Positions 38,985 through 48,320 of a DNA stretch of 64,000 nt are shown piece by piece. Origin of the DNA: Rhodobacterales bacterium HKCCA1288. GTDB lineage: Bacteria; Pseudomonadota; Alphaproteobacteria; Rhodobacterales; Rhodobacteraceae. The translations under genes and the position numbers were made by a program. Within the stretch, counting starts at the first letter, position 1. Each line of letters begins with the position of its first letter. Where the stretch lies: NCBI GenBank assembly GCA_015693905.1, contig CP065161.1, positions 1,781,001 through 1,845,000 on the forward strand, written 5' to 3'. The notes beneath the pieces were generated by a model that worked only from the letters and a program-made list of their open reading frames with translations, was not told the DNA's origin and made no database searches.

Positions 38985-39932
38985 ATGCGTTTCCTACGCA
39001 TTTTGACAGTGATGCTGCTGCCCGTTCTGGCCGCACCCGCCCTTGCGCAATCTGCACCCATCAAAGTGGTCGCTACCACAGGGATGATCGCAGATGCCGC
39101 CAGTCAGATCGGGGGGGATTTGATCGAATTAAAGACCCTCATGGGTGCGGGCGTTGATCCGCATTCTTTTCGGCAAACCCGTTCGGATATTCTGGCATTA
39201 ATGAATGCGGATCTAATCCTATGGAATGGGCTTTATCTTGAGGCGCAACTTGAGCCGCTCCTGCTTGATCTTGGGCAATCCCGCACTGTTGTCGCGGTGG
39301 CAGAGGCTATCCCACAAGACAGATTGCGCAGTCATCCAGAGTATGAGGATCGATTTGACCCCCATGTCTGGATGGATCCGACCCTATGGCGCACAGTTGT
39401 TTTAGCCGTGCGCAATGCATTGAGTGCGTCATATCCCGAAGGCGCTGCCATTTTCGAAGCGAATGCCGCACAGCATTTGGCCGAAATTGATCGCCTAGCC
39501 GCCTATGCCCAAAGCAGCCTCTCAAGCGTTCCCGAAGCAGCACGGGTTCTGGTCACAGCCCATGATGCCTTTGGCTATTTTGGCCGCGCTTTTGATTTCG
39601 AGGTTTTGGGCATCCAAGGCATCTCGACCGCATCAGAAGCAGGGCTTTTGCAAATCTCAACCTTGGTCGACACGCTGGTGGCGCGCCAAATTGGGGCCAT
39701 CTTTGTTGAAAGCTCTGTATCTGACCGCAATATTCGCGCCCTCCAAGAAGGTGCGGCTGCCCAAGGTCACGCGGTCGCCATCGGGGGCGAGCTTTTTTCA
39801 GACGCGATGGGGCCAGAAGGCAGCTATGAAGGCACCTATATCGGGATGTTGGATCATAACATCACCACCATCACCCGCGCCCTTGGGGGCACAGCCCCTG
39901 AAGGTGGGATGAATGGCGCGTTAACCCCTTAG
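38985..39932 (+). CDS. Metal ABC importer, substrate-binding protein (SitA/ZnuA family)
   Basis: A 315-residue periplasmic cluster A-I metal binder. Signal peptide MRFLRILTVMLLPVLAAPALAQ is cut at about residue 21. Metal ligands are visible: His in 'GVDPHSFRQTRSD', His in 'FDPHVWMDPTLW', Glu in 'IFVESSVSDRN' and Asp in 'MLDHNITTI'. It lacks the long His-rich loop of classical zinc binders, which favours Mn or Fe. GGAGA precedes the ATG. It heads a four-gene operon. Confidence 0.92.
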   Translation: MRFLRILTVMLLPVLAAPALAQSAPIKVVATTGMIADAASQIGGDLIELKTLMGAGVDPHSFRQTRSDILALMNADLILWNGLYLEAQLEPLLLDLGQSRTVVAVAEAIPQDRLRSHPEYEDRFDPHVWMDPTLWRTVVLAVRNALSASYPEGAAIFEANAAQHLAEIDRLAAYAQSSLSSVPEAARVLVTAHDAFGYFGRAFDFEVLGIQGISTASEAGLLQISTLVDTLVARQIGAIFVESSVSDRNIRALQEGAAAQGHAVAIGGELFSDAMGPEGSYEGTYIGMLDHNITTITRALGGTAPEGGMNGALTP

Positions 39933-39948
39933 CGGCAAGGAATTGGCC

Positions 39949-40740
39949 ATGTTACGGCTTCATCAGAACGACCAACCCCTCGATCCGCAAAGCCCGCTGG
40001 CCATACGCGGCCTCAGCGTCAGCTATGGGGAAAAGCCCGCGCTTTTCTCGGTCGATCTTACGGTGGCGCCCCGCTCAATGACGGCCATCATCGGGCCAAA
40101 TGGCGCGGGCAAATCGACCTTACTTAAAGCGGCGCTGGGGGTCGTTCCGCGTCTCTCGGGGCAAGTATCGATTTTCGGACGCGCTCTGGCCTCTGAACGC
40201 CACCGCATTGCCTATGTGCCACAGCGCGCCAGTGTCGATTGGGATTTTCCTGCGAGTGTGCGCGATGTGGTCTTGATGGGCCTCTATGGGAAAATAGGGC
40301 TTCTGCGCCGTATCAGCCGTGACGATCAGGCCATAGCCGAGGATGCTTTGGCACGGGTCGGGATGCAGGACTTTGCCCATCGTCAAATCGGCCAGTTGTC
40401 AGGTGGACAGCAACAGCGGGTCTTTCTGGCCCGCGCCTTGGCCCAGAATGCTGATCTTTACCTTTTGGACGAGCCTTTTGCAGGCGTAGATGCAGCGACC
40501 GAAGCGGCCATCATTGCCGTTCTCAAAAAGCTGAAAGATGAGGGAAAAACGGTTGTTGCGGTGCATCATGATCTTTCAACTGTAACCGCATATTTTGACC
40601 ATGTCGCGATGATCAACACACGCCTCATTGCAGAAGGGCCTGTGGCCCAAGCCTTTACCACCGCACATTTGCAAGAGGCCTATGGCGGGCGATTGGCGAC
40701 AGCGCAAATCGATCGATTGCGGGAAGCGGGTCACTATTAG
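39949..40740 (+). CDS. Metal ABC importer, ATP-binding protein (SitB type)
   Basis: A 263-residue ABC ATPase. Walker A 'IIGPNGAGKSTLLKAAL', Q-loop 'YVPQRASVDWDFPAS' (a phrase typical of Mn/Zn importer ATPases), signature 'LSGGQQQRVFLARAL', Walker B 'LYLLDEPFAGVD' and switch His in 'VAVHHDLSTV'. The start is ATG 39949 with AAGGAA eight bases before it. It couples ATP hydrolysis to the two permeases that follow. Confidence 0.94.
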   Translation: MLRLHQNDQPLDPQSPLAIRGLSVSYGEKPALFSVDLTVAPRSMTAIIGPNGAGKSTLLKAALGVVPRLSGQVSIFGRALASERHRIAYVPQRASVDWDFPASVRDVVLMGLYGKIGLLRRISRDDQAIAEDALARVGMQDFAHRQIGQLSGGQQQRVFLARALAQNADLYLLDEPFAGVDAATEAAIIAVLKKLKDEGKTVVAVHHDLSTVTAYFDHVAMINTRLIAEGPVAQAFTTAHLQEAYGGRLATAQIDRLREAGHY

Positions 40741-40742
40741 AC

Positions 40743-41930
40743 ATGGGTATCATGGCCTTCACACTGACCTATAATGTCGCTTTGGTCATGTTTGGCGCAG
40801 GCGTTTTGGGCGTTGCCGCAGGGGTGACAGGAACATTTATGTTTCTGCGCAAACGCGCCTTGCTATCGGACGCGATCAGCCACGCCACCCTACCTGGCCT
40901 CTGCGGGGGGTTTATGGTGATGGTCGCCTTAGGCGGCACTGGGCGCGCATTAGAGGGCTTATTGCTTGGCTCTGCGATCAGCGCGGCACTTGGCCTATTG
41001 GCAGTTAATTTCCTGAAATCCCGAACAAGATTATCCGAGGACGCCGCAATTGGGGCGGTCTTGTCGAGCTTCTTTGGGTTGGGGGTCGTCATGTTGACCC
41101 TGATCCAAAACATGAGCGCGGGCCGCCAAGCAGGCTTAGACCAACTTTTACTCGGCTCAACCGCTGCAATGCTGCGTGAAGATGCTGAAATGATTGCAAT
41201 CGGGGCAGCGTTGGTTTTCATGGTGGGTCTTGTTCTGCATCGGGCGATGACCCTCACGGCGTTCGATGAAAACTTTGCCCGCGCGTTGGGATTGAACGTG
41301 CCCCTGATTGATGCGGCGGCCATGGCATTGGTTTTAGCCGTAACCGTTGCGGGGTTGAAAATCGTGGGTCTGATTTTGATCGTTGCCTTGCTGATCATCC
41401 CCCCTGTCACCGCGCGTCTCTGGAGCAACCGCGCCGCCTATATCTGGCCCATTGCGGGCGCAATTGGCGGGGCATCGGGCCTGATTGGCGCAGGCCTTTC
41501 AAGCCTTGCCCCCGATTTGCCCACTGGCGCCATTATCGTTTTGGTGGCAGCCGGATTTTTTCTCATTTCGCTTTTGGTTGCGCCCGCACGCGGGGTCTTG
41601 GCCTCCGCGATGCGGCACCGCAAATTTCAACGCCGCGTGCATCGCAGACAGGGCTTGCTTGCCTTGGCCCAAGGCTATCGCATACTGGAGCCCTATACCC
41701 GCAAGCTTCTACAGCGCGAAGGTTATGTGCGTGCCGATGGGGTGATGACCGAACGCGGCCAGTCTGCAGCCATAGCAGCACAGCGCGATGAGGCGCGTCT
41801 GGCCTATTTGCGCAGCAAACCCGATTATGCCGAATTTCTGTCGCGCCATGACGGGTTGAGCGACCTATCCCGCGCCTTCACCCGCGATGAGTTAGCCCAT
41901 ATCGACACAAGATTGGAGGACGCGTCATGA
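40743..41930 (+). CDS. Metal ABC importer permease with C-terminal extension (SitC type)
   Basis: A 395-residue ABC-3 family permease. Residues about 1-285 hold eight or so hydrophobic helices and the typical 'LLSDAISHATLPG' and 'FDENFARALGLNV' motifs. After 'APARGVL' an extra soluble part of about 105 residues follows ('HRRQGLLALAQGYRILEPYTR', 'LLQREGYVRADGVMTERG'), which looks like a winged-helix fold as in DtxR-like regulators. Ordinary SitC/ZnuB proteins end near residue 285. This extended form is known in some Mn/Zn importers. The four bases at its end overlap the next gene. Confidence 0.9.
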   Translation: MGIMAFTLTYNVALVMFGAGVLGVAAGVTGTFMFLRKRALLSDAISHATLPGLCGGFMVMVALGGTGRALEGLLLGSAISAALGLLAVNFLKSRTRLSEDAAIGAVLSSFFGLGVVMLTLIQNMSAGRQAGLDQLLLGSTAAMLREDAEMIAIGAALVFMVGLVLHRAMTLTAFDENFARALGLNVPLIDAAAMALVLAVTVAGLKIVGLILIVALLIIPPVTARLWSNRAAYIWPIAGAIGGASGLIGAGLSSLAPDLPTGAIIVLVAAGFFLISLLVAPARGVLASAMRHRKFQRRVHRRQGLLALAQGYRILEPYTRKLLQREGYVRADGVMTERGQSAAIAAQRDEARLAYLRSKPDYAEFLSRHDGLSDLSRAFTRDELAHIDTRLEDAS

Positions 41931-42844
41931 GCGGCGCTGAATTCGTGCCCCTTTCGCTTCCGCCGATTCTCATCGGCATTTTGGCGGCAATCGCCTGCGC
42001 CCTGCCTGGAAATTTTTTGGTGCTGCGCAAGCAGGCCTTGATTGGCGATGCCATCAGCCATGTGGTTCTGCCAGGGATCGTGCTGGCCTTTTTGGTGACA
42101 CAAGCCCTAGACGCTTGGGCGATGCTTTTGGGTGCAGGTGCTGCGGCCCTTTTCGCAGTCGTGATGATTGATGTGATCAAACGTGTCTCGCGCATTGAGG
42201 TGGGCGCAATCATGGGTGTGGTCTTCACCACCTTATTTGCGCTTGGTGTTTTACTTCTCGAGCAAAGCAGCGCGTCTTCGGTTCATTTGGATGTCGAACA
42301 CGCTCTGATGGGAAACCTTGAAAGCCTGATCTGGCTTGAGGCGCCGGGATGGGCCTCGCTGCTTGATCCTGTGGCGCTTGCTGGCCTGCCACCAGAACTG
42401 CCCCGTCTGGCCCTGACTTTGGTGCTGATTGTGGTGCTTTTAATCATCTTTTGGCGGCCTTTGACCCTATCAACCTTTGATGAAGGCTATGCCGAAAGCC
42501 TTGGCTTACCCGTGCGCGCCATTAGTCTTGGCCTTGTGATGGTCGCGGCTTTGGCCGCCGTCACGGCCTTTGATGCCGTGGGCTCTATCATCGTGATCGC
42601 AATGTTCATATGCCCCGCCGCCGCCGCACGTTTGATGACGGATCGTTTGCGCAGTCAAATTATGTGGAGCGTGGGTTTTGCCACGCTCTCGGCAAGTTTG
42701 GGATATGTTTTGGCGGGATATGGCCCGCTTTGGATCGGCCTCGAGAACTCCGTCAGCGCCGCAGGTATGATTGCGGCAGTTTCGGGATTGATCTTGGCGC
42801 TTACCGCCGTGTTCGGCCCAAAACGGCGCGCAGCCACCGCCTAA
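41927..42844 (+). CDS. Metal ABC importer permease (SitD type)
   Basis: A 305-residue second permease of the same ABC-3 family, with no C-terminal extension. It has 'RKQALIGDAISHVVLPGIVL', 'IMGVVFTTLFALGVLLL' and 'FDEGYAESLGLPV'. The two different permeases plus one ATPase and one binder fit the SitABCD (Mn/Fe) layout rather than ZnuABC (one permease). The start overlaps the previous stop (ATGA). Confidence 0.93.
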   Translation: MSGAEFVPLSLPPILIGILAAIACALPGNFLVLRKQALIGDAISHVVLPGIVLAFLVTQALDAWAMLLGAGAAALFAVVMIDVIKRVSRIEVGAIMGVVFTTLFALGVLLLEQSSASSVHLDVEHALMGNLESLIWLEAPGWASLLDPVALAGLPPELPRLALTLVLIVVLLIIFWRPLTLSTFDEGYAESLGLPVRAISLGLVMVAALAAVTAFDAVGSIIVIAMFICPAAAARLMTDRLRSQIMWSVGFATLSASLGYVLAGYGPLWIGLENSVSAAGMIAAVSGLILALTAVFGPKRRAATA

Positions 42845-42944
42845 GCCTAAGACAGTTTGCCGCCGCTTTCCCGAGGCAGACAGTCGCTTTCACCCTTGAG
42901 TTGCAGGGCCCCAAAGGTTACACCGATCTCGCTTCGGTCTCAGT
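42845..42944. other. Start of the 417-base leader before btuB
   Basis: This is the first part of the only gene-free stretch over 300 bases in the window (42845-43261). Apart from the riboswitch and a hairpin listed separately, I see no gene in it. A promoter for the B12 operon should lie here, but no clear -35/-10 pair stands out. Confidence 0.4.
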
Positions 42945-43110
42945 GTTGGTGACAACATTGGGTGAAAAGGGAACGCGGTGTAAATCCGCGACTGCCCCCG
43001 CAACTGTAAGCGGCGAGTGCGATTGGCATATGCCACTGCGGCCCCAGATGGGCCACGGGAAGGCCCGATCAAACAACGACCCGCGAGTCAGGAGACCTGC
43101 CGAGGTGATC
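42945..43110 (+). promoter_or_regulatory. Cobalamin riboswitch
   Basis: The adenosylcobalamin-sensing RNA is clear: 'GGTGAAAAGGGAACGCGGTG' near 42961, the invariant core around 'GCCCCCGCAACTGTAAGCGG' and the B12 box AGTCAGGAGACCTGCC at 43086-43101. It sits 152 bases upstream of a TonB-dependent receptor. Corrinoid binding should switch the whole btu operon off. No long T tract follows, so control of translation is more likely than termination. Confidence 0.95.
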
Positions 43111-43217
43111 ACCCTGTCCAAGCGCGGTGGGCGCAGCGGGCAACGGACAATTCCGTAGTGGTGGCACAAATCGCCGTCTGCGGAAGGGCCAACCCTCCAA
43201 TGACCATTCACTTTTGC

Positions 43218-43235
43218 GCAAGGCATGTGCCTTGC
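43218..43235 (+). other. Hairpin between riboswitch and btuB start
   Basis: GCAAGGCA TG TGCCTTGC: perfect arms (practical loop of four) ending 15 bases before the GGAG ribosome site of btuB. It may be part of the riboswitch expression platform. Confidence 0.5.
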
Positions 43236-43261
43236 CACCCATTCGTAATTGGAGAGCAAAA

Positions 43262-45088
43262 ATGCGCCCCTCTTCCACTCTGAGCCTCGCCGCGCTGTGC
43301 GCAGGTCTCGCCGCCACACCCTTGGCCGCACAAAATGTATTCACCCTTGATGAACTGGTCTTTTCCGCAAGCCTCACCGATGTCGCGCGGGATCGGACGG
43401 GGGTTAGAGTGAGTCGCTTAACCGCGCGCGACTTGGCCAATGGAGGTCGTCTGCAATTCTCTGAATTTCTCGAAACGCTGGCCGGTGTCAACGTAACGCA
43501 ATCAGGCCCCATCGGAACCAGCGCAACCCTCCGCATTCGTGGTTTGGACAGCAAATATATCCCTGTCCGGATCAATGGAATTGACGTGACAGATCCGTCC
43601 TCAACGCAGACGCAATTTGACTTTGGAAAGTTGACCTCTTCCGGCATCGCCTCGGCTGAGGTTCTCTACGGATCACAGTCTGCAATTCTTGGTTCTGGGG
43701 CCATTGGCGGCGCGGTTAACATCACGACAGTCGATGCGCCTGACGAAATTGGCAGCGAAATTGGTTACAATCTTGAGGTGGGCAGCTTCGAAACAATGCG
43801 CACAGGTTTGACTTATGGAACCCGATTTGAGCGCGGGTTCTTAGCCGTGAGCCTGAGCAATACAAATACAGAAGGCTATTCAGCCGCAGATGAGAACGCA
43901 GGCAACGCGGAGGCGGATGGATTTGAATCGATCGACTTGAGCCTGCGCGGCGAGTATCAGGCGACAGATACTCTAACATTTGGCGCCAGTGTTTTGGCGC
44001 AGAATGCCAATTTTGAATTTGACGCATCGGGCGGTGTTGGTGGGGACGCTGCACGTTTCAGCGAGTATGAACTGCTCGCAGCGCGTCTTTTTGCGCTCGC
44101 TGATTTTGGCAGCAGCACCCATGAATTTGGAATTGAAGCCTCGCGCACAACCCGCACTGATCCCTCTGCGCCCGCTGGACGGCGCTTCTTGTTTGAGGGG
44201 CAGCGCGAGAAGCTAACCTATTTGGGGGTGCAATCGCTAGACAATGGTGACACGATCAGCTTTGGCGCGGAGGCCATGACGGAGCGGTATTTTTCTACCG
44301 ATAATACAAGCCCCATCCACGCCGATTACGAAAGCAATTCTGTTTTTACAGAATGGCTCACCTCACCCCTGACAGACCTTGATATCTCAATCTCTGCGCG
44401 GTTGACCGACAATTCCGACTATGGGTCAAAAACCACTGGTCGCGTTGCGATTGCATGGCAAGCGGGCCCATCAAGCCTTCTGCGCGCCTCCCTTAGCACG
44501 GGATTCCGCGCACCTTCATTAAACGAGCTATATGGGCCATTTGGCGCGAACGCCGCCTTGCAGCCAGAAACCAGTCAATCCGCTGAAATCGGATTTGAAC
44601 ACGTGATGGGCAGAGTAACCTTTGAAGCAGGGCTGTTTCAGACCCGCATTACGGATTTGATCCAATATACCACAGGTTATAACCAAGTGCCTGGAACAAG
44701 TCGCACCGATGGGTATCAGTTGGGCCTCTCTTACATCTTCCTGAATGATGCAGAAATTGATCTGAATTATACATCCACAGATGCCCGCGCGGCAGATGGC
44801 GCAAGGCTCGCCCGCGTGCCGCGCCATGATGTATCGTTGAGCGCGTCCACGCCCTTGGGGCAACGAACCACTGCGGGCCTGTCGCTGCAATCAGTCTCTG
44901 ATCGCCTTGATACGACAACACCGCTTGAAGACTACACAGTTCTCAACGCTAACCTGACCTATACCTTGGCCAATGGTGCTGATCTGTTCATGCGCATTGA
45001 TAACCTAACAGATGAGCAATACCAAACCACCCGCGGTTACGGTGCTTCCGACCGCGCATTTTATATCGGGGTTCGTGGCACGTTTTAG
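43262..45088 (+). CDS. btuB: TonB-dependent cobalamin receptor
   Basis: A 608-residue outer-membrane beta-barrel that brings corrinoids into the periplasm. Signal peptide ends near 'ATPLAAQ' (about residue 21); a TonB box follows ('TLDELVFSAS'). The plug domain has 'ATLRIRGLDSKYIPVRING' and 'VLYGSQSAILGSGAIGGAVN'. The barrel ends in an aromatic C-terminus (GVRGTF). GGAGAG precedes the ATG. The riboswitch and the following btuFCD genes support B12 as substrate. Confidence 0.94.
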   Translation: MRPSSTLSLAALCAGLAATPLAAQNVFTLDELVFSASLTDVARDRTGVRVSRLTARDLANGGRLQFSEFLETLAGVNVTQSGPIGTSATLRIRGLDSKYIPVRINGIDVTDPSSTQTQFDFGKLTSSGIASAEVLYGSQSAILGSGAIGGAVNITTVDAPDEIGSEIGYNLEVGSFETMRTGLTYGTRFERGFLAVSLSNTNTEGYSAADENAGNAEADGFESIDLSLRGEYQATDTLTFGASVLAQNANFEFDASGGVGGDAARFSEYELLAARLFALADFGSSTHEFGIEASRTTRTDPSAPAGRRFLFEGQREKLTYLGVQSLDNGDTISFGAEAMTERYFSTDNTSPIHADYESNSVFTEWLTSPLTDLDISISARLTDNSDYGSKTTGRVAIAWQAGPSSLLRASLSTGFRAPSLNELYGPFGANAALQPETSQSAEIGFEHVMGRVTFEAGLFQTRITDLIQYTTGYNQVPGTSRTDGYQLGLSYIFLNDAEIDLNYTSTDARAADGARLARVPRHDVSLSASTPLGQRTTAGLSLQSVSDRLDTTTPLEDYTVLNANLTYTLANGADLFMRIDNLTDEQYQTTRGYGASDRAFYIGVRGTF

Positions 45089-45896
45089 GCTCATATCGCT
45101 TTGCATGGCGGCGCTGATGGTTACCAGTGCCGCCGATGCCCAAACCGCACCTTTGCGTGTGGTGTCTATGAACCTTTGTACCGATCAACTGGCCATGATG
45201 CTTGCCGATGAGGGGCAGTTGATCTCGGTGTCCGATATTGCGACCGATCCCAATATGTCACCTATGGCAGAGGCGGCGCGGGCCTATCCCATCAACCACG
45301 GGCAGGCAGAGGAAATCTTCCTCATGCGCCCTGATCTGGTTGTGGCGGGGCGATATTCCGATCCTGTGGTCTTGGATATGCTGCGCCGCCTTGGCATTGC
45401 CACAGCGCAGATTGATATTGTCTCCAATCTTGATCAGGTCAGCGACCGCATTCGCGAGATGGGGGAAATTCTTCACCAAACTGCCCGCGCGGGCGAGTTG
45501 GCAGATGCATTCGAGGCAGATTTGGCACGATTGCGCGCGGCCCCGACTGGCCCGCGTGCAGCGTTTTACTACCCCAACAGCTATAGCCTTGGCACAGGCA
45601 CGCTCAGCCATGAAATCATCACGATTGCAGGGTTTCGTCACATTGCCGAAGAAATGGGGCGCAGCCGATCAGGGCGGCTTGATCTGGAATTGTTAACATT
45701 GGCGCAGCCCGATCTGATCATCCATGCCGAGCTTTATTCAGGCAACTCCCGTTCCGAAGAGGTCATGTCACATCCCGCCCTCGCCCATCTTGGCGCGATG
45801 CGCACGCAATCCAATGCGGATTGGGTCTGTGGCACCCCTGTCGTCCTGCGCGCGATCCAAGATTTGCGCGCCCTTCGCGCGAGGATGGAGGGATGA
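45075..45896 (+). CDS. btuF: Cobalamin ABC importer, substrate-binding protein
   Basis: A 273-residue periplasmic binder of the BtuF/FecB type: 'PLRVVSMNLCTDQLAMMLAD', 'PDLVVAGRYSDPVVLDML' and 'QPDLIIHAELYSGN'. The GTG start at 45075 gives a signal peptide (ARFRLISLCMAALMVTSAAD) and lies inside the 3' end of btuB, overlapping by 14 bases with a CGGGG ribosome site. A longer frame from 45012 is less likely. Confidence 0.9.
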   Translation: MARFRLISLCMAALMVTSAADAQTAPLRVVSMNLCTDQLAMMLADEGQLISVSDIATDPNMSPMAEAARAYPINHGQAEEIFLMRPDLVVAGRYSDPVVLDMLRRLGIATAQIDIVSNLDQVSDRIREMGEILHQTARAGELADAFEADLARLRAAPTGPRAAFYYPNSYSLGTGTLSHEIITIAGFRHIAEEMGRSRSGRLDLELLTLAQPDLIIHAELYSGNSRSEEVMSHPALAHLGAMRTQSNADWVCGTPVVLRAIQDLRALRARMEG

Positions 45897-46891
45897 GCGG
45901 GGTGTCGCAAAAACTGCTTTTCACAGGTCTTGGCCTGATGGTGGGGCTTTTGACTTTAGCCTCGCTCTTGATCGGCCCCGCTGGGTTTTCTATTGCCGAT
46001 AGCCTTGCCGCACTCTTCGACGGCACAGGCGATGCTGTCAGCCTTGTGATGCAAGAAATCCGCCTGCCGCGCGCCTTACTTGCGATCATGGTTGGGATAA
46101 GTTTGGGGCTATCAGGGGCGGCCTTGCAGGGCTATCTGCGCAATCCCTTGGCCGAACCTGGATTGATTGGTGTATCCTCTTCGGCCGCATTGGGGGCAGT
46201 GGTCACTTTGCAAACGGGTCTGGCCGCACAGGTGATGTTTGCTTTGCCGTTTTTTGGCCTGTTCGGGGCAGGCGTTGCCGTGGTGCTGCTGCTGCTTTTG
46301 GCGGGACCACGGGGTGGGTCACTTACCCTTATCCTTGCGGGGATCGCAATCAGCGCGTTAGCTGCGGCCCTGACGTCACTTGTGTTGAACCTGTCGCCAA
46401 ACCCTTTTGCAACGTCTGAAATCGTCTTTTGGATGTTGGGATCATTGGCAGATCGCAGCTTTTCTCATATCACCATTGCCCTGCCCTTTATGGTGTTGGG
46501 GTGGATATTAATCTTGTCCGCGTCACGCGGGTTAGATGCGCTGATCTTGGGCGAAGATGCGGCCGCATCTTTGGGCATCAACCTGACCCGCTTGCGGTGG
46601 GTTTTGGTCTTGGGGGTCGCAGCCTGCACAGGGGCGGCAACATCCGTGGTTGGGGCGATTGGATTTGTTGGTCTTGTTGTCCCGCATATCCTTAGGCCAT
46701 TTGTGGGCGCACGCCCCTCACGGCTTTTGCCCGCATCCGCGCTTGGCGGCGCGGCACTTGTCTTGGCCGCCGATATCGCCGCGCGCATCATCTTACCTGA
46801 TCGTGACCTAAAATTGGGTGTGGTCATGGCCATCATCGGCGCACCCGTTTTCCTGCATTTGATCTATCGCACAAGGCGGGCCGAGCTATGA
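45893..46891 (+). CDS. btuC: Cobalamin ABC importer, permease
   Basis: A 332-residue FecCD-family permease with about ten membrane helices. The typical 'EIRLPRALLAIMVGISLGLS' and 'GAALQGYLRNPLAEPGLIGV' are followed by 'IGFVGLVVPHILRPFVG'. Its start overlaps the btuF stop by four bases (ATGA), and the btuD start overlaps its own stop in the same way. Confidence 0.95.
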   Translation: MSGVSQKLLFTGLGLMVGLLTLASLLIGPAGFSIADSLAALFDGTGDAVSLVMQEIRLPRALLAIMVGISLGLSGAALQGYLRNPLAEPGLIGVSSSAALGAVVTLQTGLAAQVMFALPFFGLFGAGVAVVLLLLLAGPRGGSLTLILAGIAISALAAALTSLVLNLSPNPFATSEIVFWMLGSLADRSFSHITIALPFMVLGWILILSASRGLDALILGEDAAASLGINLTRLRWVLVLGVAACTGAATSVVGAIGFVGLVVPHILRPFVGARPSRLLPASALGGAALVLAADIAARIILPDRDLKLGVVMAIIGAPVFLHLIYRTRRAEL

Positions 46892-47652
46892 CCACATCAT
46901 GTCTCAGCTTGCAGGATTTCACTGTCCATCGCGGGGAATGTCCCGTTGTGGATCAGGTCAGCACTGAATTGCGGGCAGGCGATTTGGTTGGCCTGATTGG
47001 CCCCAATGGCGCAGGAAAGACCACCTTGATGCGTGGCGCGCTTGGACTTTTGCCCCATCAAGGCCACTCATCGCTGAGCGCATTGCCCGCCAATGCGCGC
47101 GCCCGTGCTGTCGCATGGCTGCCGCAAACCCGCGAAATTGCATGGCCTGTATCAGTGGAAACCTTGGTCATGCTGGGCCGCGTTCCACATTTAGGCGCGG
47201 GGCAATCCCCACGGGCCGAAGATCACGCCGCAGTCTCTGACGCCTTGGCCGCAATGGATTTGACGGGGTTTGCCACCCGCCCTGCCACGGCGCTGTCAGG
47301 CGGTGAGCAGGCACGCGTGCTTATGGCGCGGGCACTTGCACAAAACTGCCCGCTGATCATGGCCGATGAACCCGTTGCAGGGCTTGATCCGCGTCACCAG
47401 ATTGCCACGCTGGCGCATCTGCAAAGCCTGACGCAAAGCGGCAAGGCCGCGCTGGTCTCGCTGCATGATCTGGGCCTTGCGGCGCGGTTTTGTGATCGAT
47501 TGATTCTCATGGATCGCGGCCAAAAAATTGCCGAAGGCCCGCCCGAGGATGTGTTGACCGAAGATCATCTTCGCAGCGTTTTCGGCATCACCGCGCATAT
47601 CACCCAATCAGAACAGGGCCTGATCTTCCAAGCCTTGGAGGTTGTCGAATGA
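46888..47652 (+). CDS. btuD: Cobalamin ABC importer, ATP-binding protein
   Basis: A 254-residue ABC ATPase: Walker A 'LIGPNGAGKTTLMRGAL', 'WLPQTREIAWPVSVETLVML', signature 'LSGGEQARVLMARAL', Walker B 'LIMADEPVAGLD' and switch His in 'VSLHDLGLA'. It is of the FepC/BtuD importer type and works with BtuC. Overlaps both neighbours by four bases. Confidence 0.95.
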   Translation: MTTSCLSLQDFTVHRGECPVVDQVSTELRAGDLVGLIGPNGAGKTTLMRGALGLLPHQGHSSLSALPANARARAVAWLPQTREIAWPVSVETLVMLGRVPHLGAGQSPRAEDHAAVSDALAAMDLTGFATRPATALSGGEQARVLMARALAQNCPLIMADEPVAGLDPRHQIATLAHLQSLTQSGKAALVSLHDLGLAARFCDRLILMDRGQKIAEGPPEDVLTEDHLRSVFGITAHITQSEQGLIFQALEVVE

Positions 47653-48320
47653 CCGCGACCCTGACTCATCCATGGCTGATTTGGGATCTCGGCAAACCGC
47701 ATGCCTGTCTCAGCTTTGCCCCCTATCGGGGCGGTTTCGTCTCTGCCCAACAGATTGCGTGGCGCGAGGTGCGCAATGCCGATTTGCCGCCCGATTTTGA
47801 TGTGATCTCGTGGTTGGAGGGCCAAGTTAATGAGAGACTTGACCACGCGGATCAGGCAATTGCGATGCTAACTTCGCGTGATATCCGCTTTCACCATTTT
47901 GACACGGCAGTGGTTGGTCAGACAAAAGTAGAGGCATTGGTGACCCTTGGCCTTTCAAATGCCGAACGCATCGGCCACCGCCGCCTTGCCTGCCCTGAAG
48001 AGTATGGCACGATCAACATTGCTGCCCGTCTCAATCAGTGCCTAAGCGAAACCGCGATGATTGAAGCACTGACCATCATGGCCGAGGCGCGCACAGCCGC
48101 CGTCATGGAGGCGCGCTATGAGGTCATGGTCAGCGGCGCGCCCGTCATTGCCACAGGAACAGGCACGGATTGCCTGACCTTGGCCTGCGTCCAAGGCGAA
48201 GATCGGCACCACGCCCATGCAGGACTGCACACAGAAATCGGTCACGCATTGGGACGCGTGGTTTATGATGCTGTGCGGACAGCCTGCGACACCTATCTCA
48301 GCGAAGAGGCAACGGCATGA
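47649..48320 (+). CDS. cbiZ: Adenosylcobinamide amidohydrolase (CbiZ)
   Basis: A 223-residue protein of the CbiZ family, which cuts the aminopropanol-linked tail from adenosylcobinamide or pseudocobalamin to give adenosylcobyric acid. The signature is near the C-terminus: 'PVIATGTGTDCLTLACVQG' and 'HAGLHTEIGHALGRVVYDAV'. It lies in the BtuFCD operon, so imported corrinoids can be remodelled. cobQ, whose product is cobyric acid, lies elsewhere in this window. Translationally coupled to both neighbours. Confidence 0.86.
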   Translation: MTATLTHPWLIWDLGKPHACLSFAPYRGGFVSAQQIAWREVRNADLPPDFDVISWLEGQVNERLDHADQAIAMLTSRDIRFHHFDTAVVGQTKVEALVTLGLSNAERIGHRRLACPEEYGTINIAARLNQCLSETAMIEALTIMAEARTAAVMEARYEVMVSGAPVIATGTGTDCLTLACVQGEDRHHAHAGLHTEIGHALGRVVYDAVRTACDTYLSEEATA

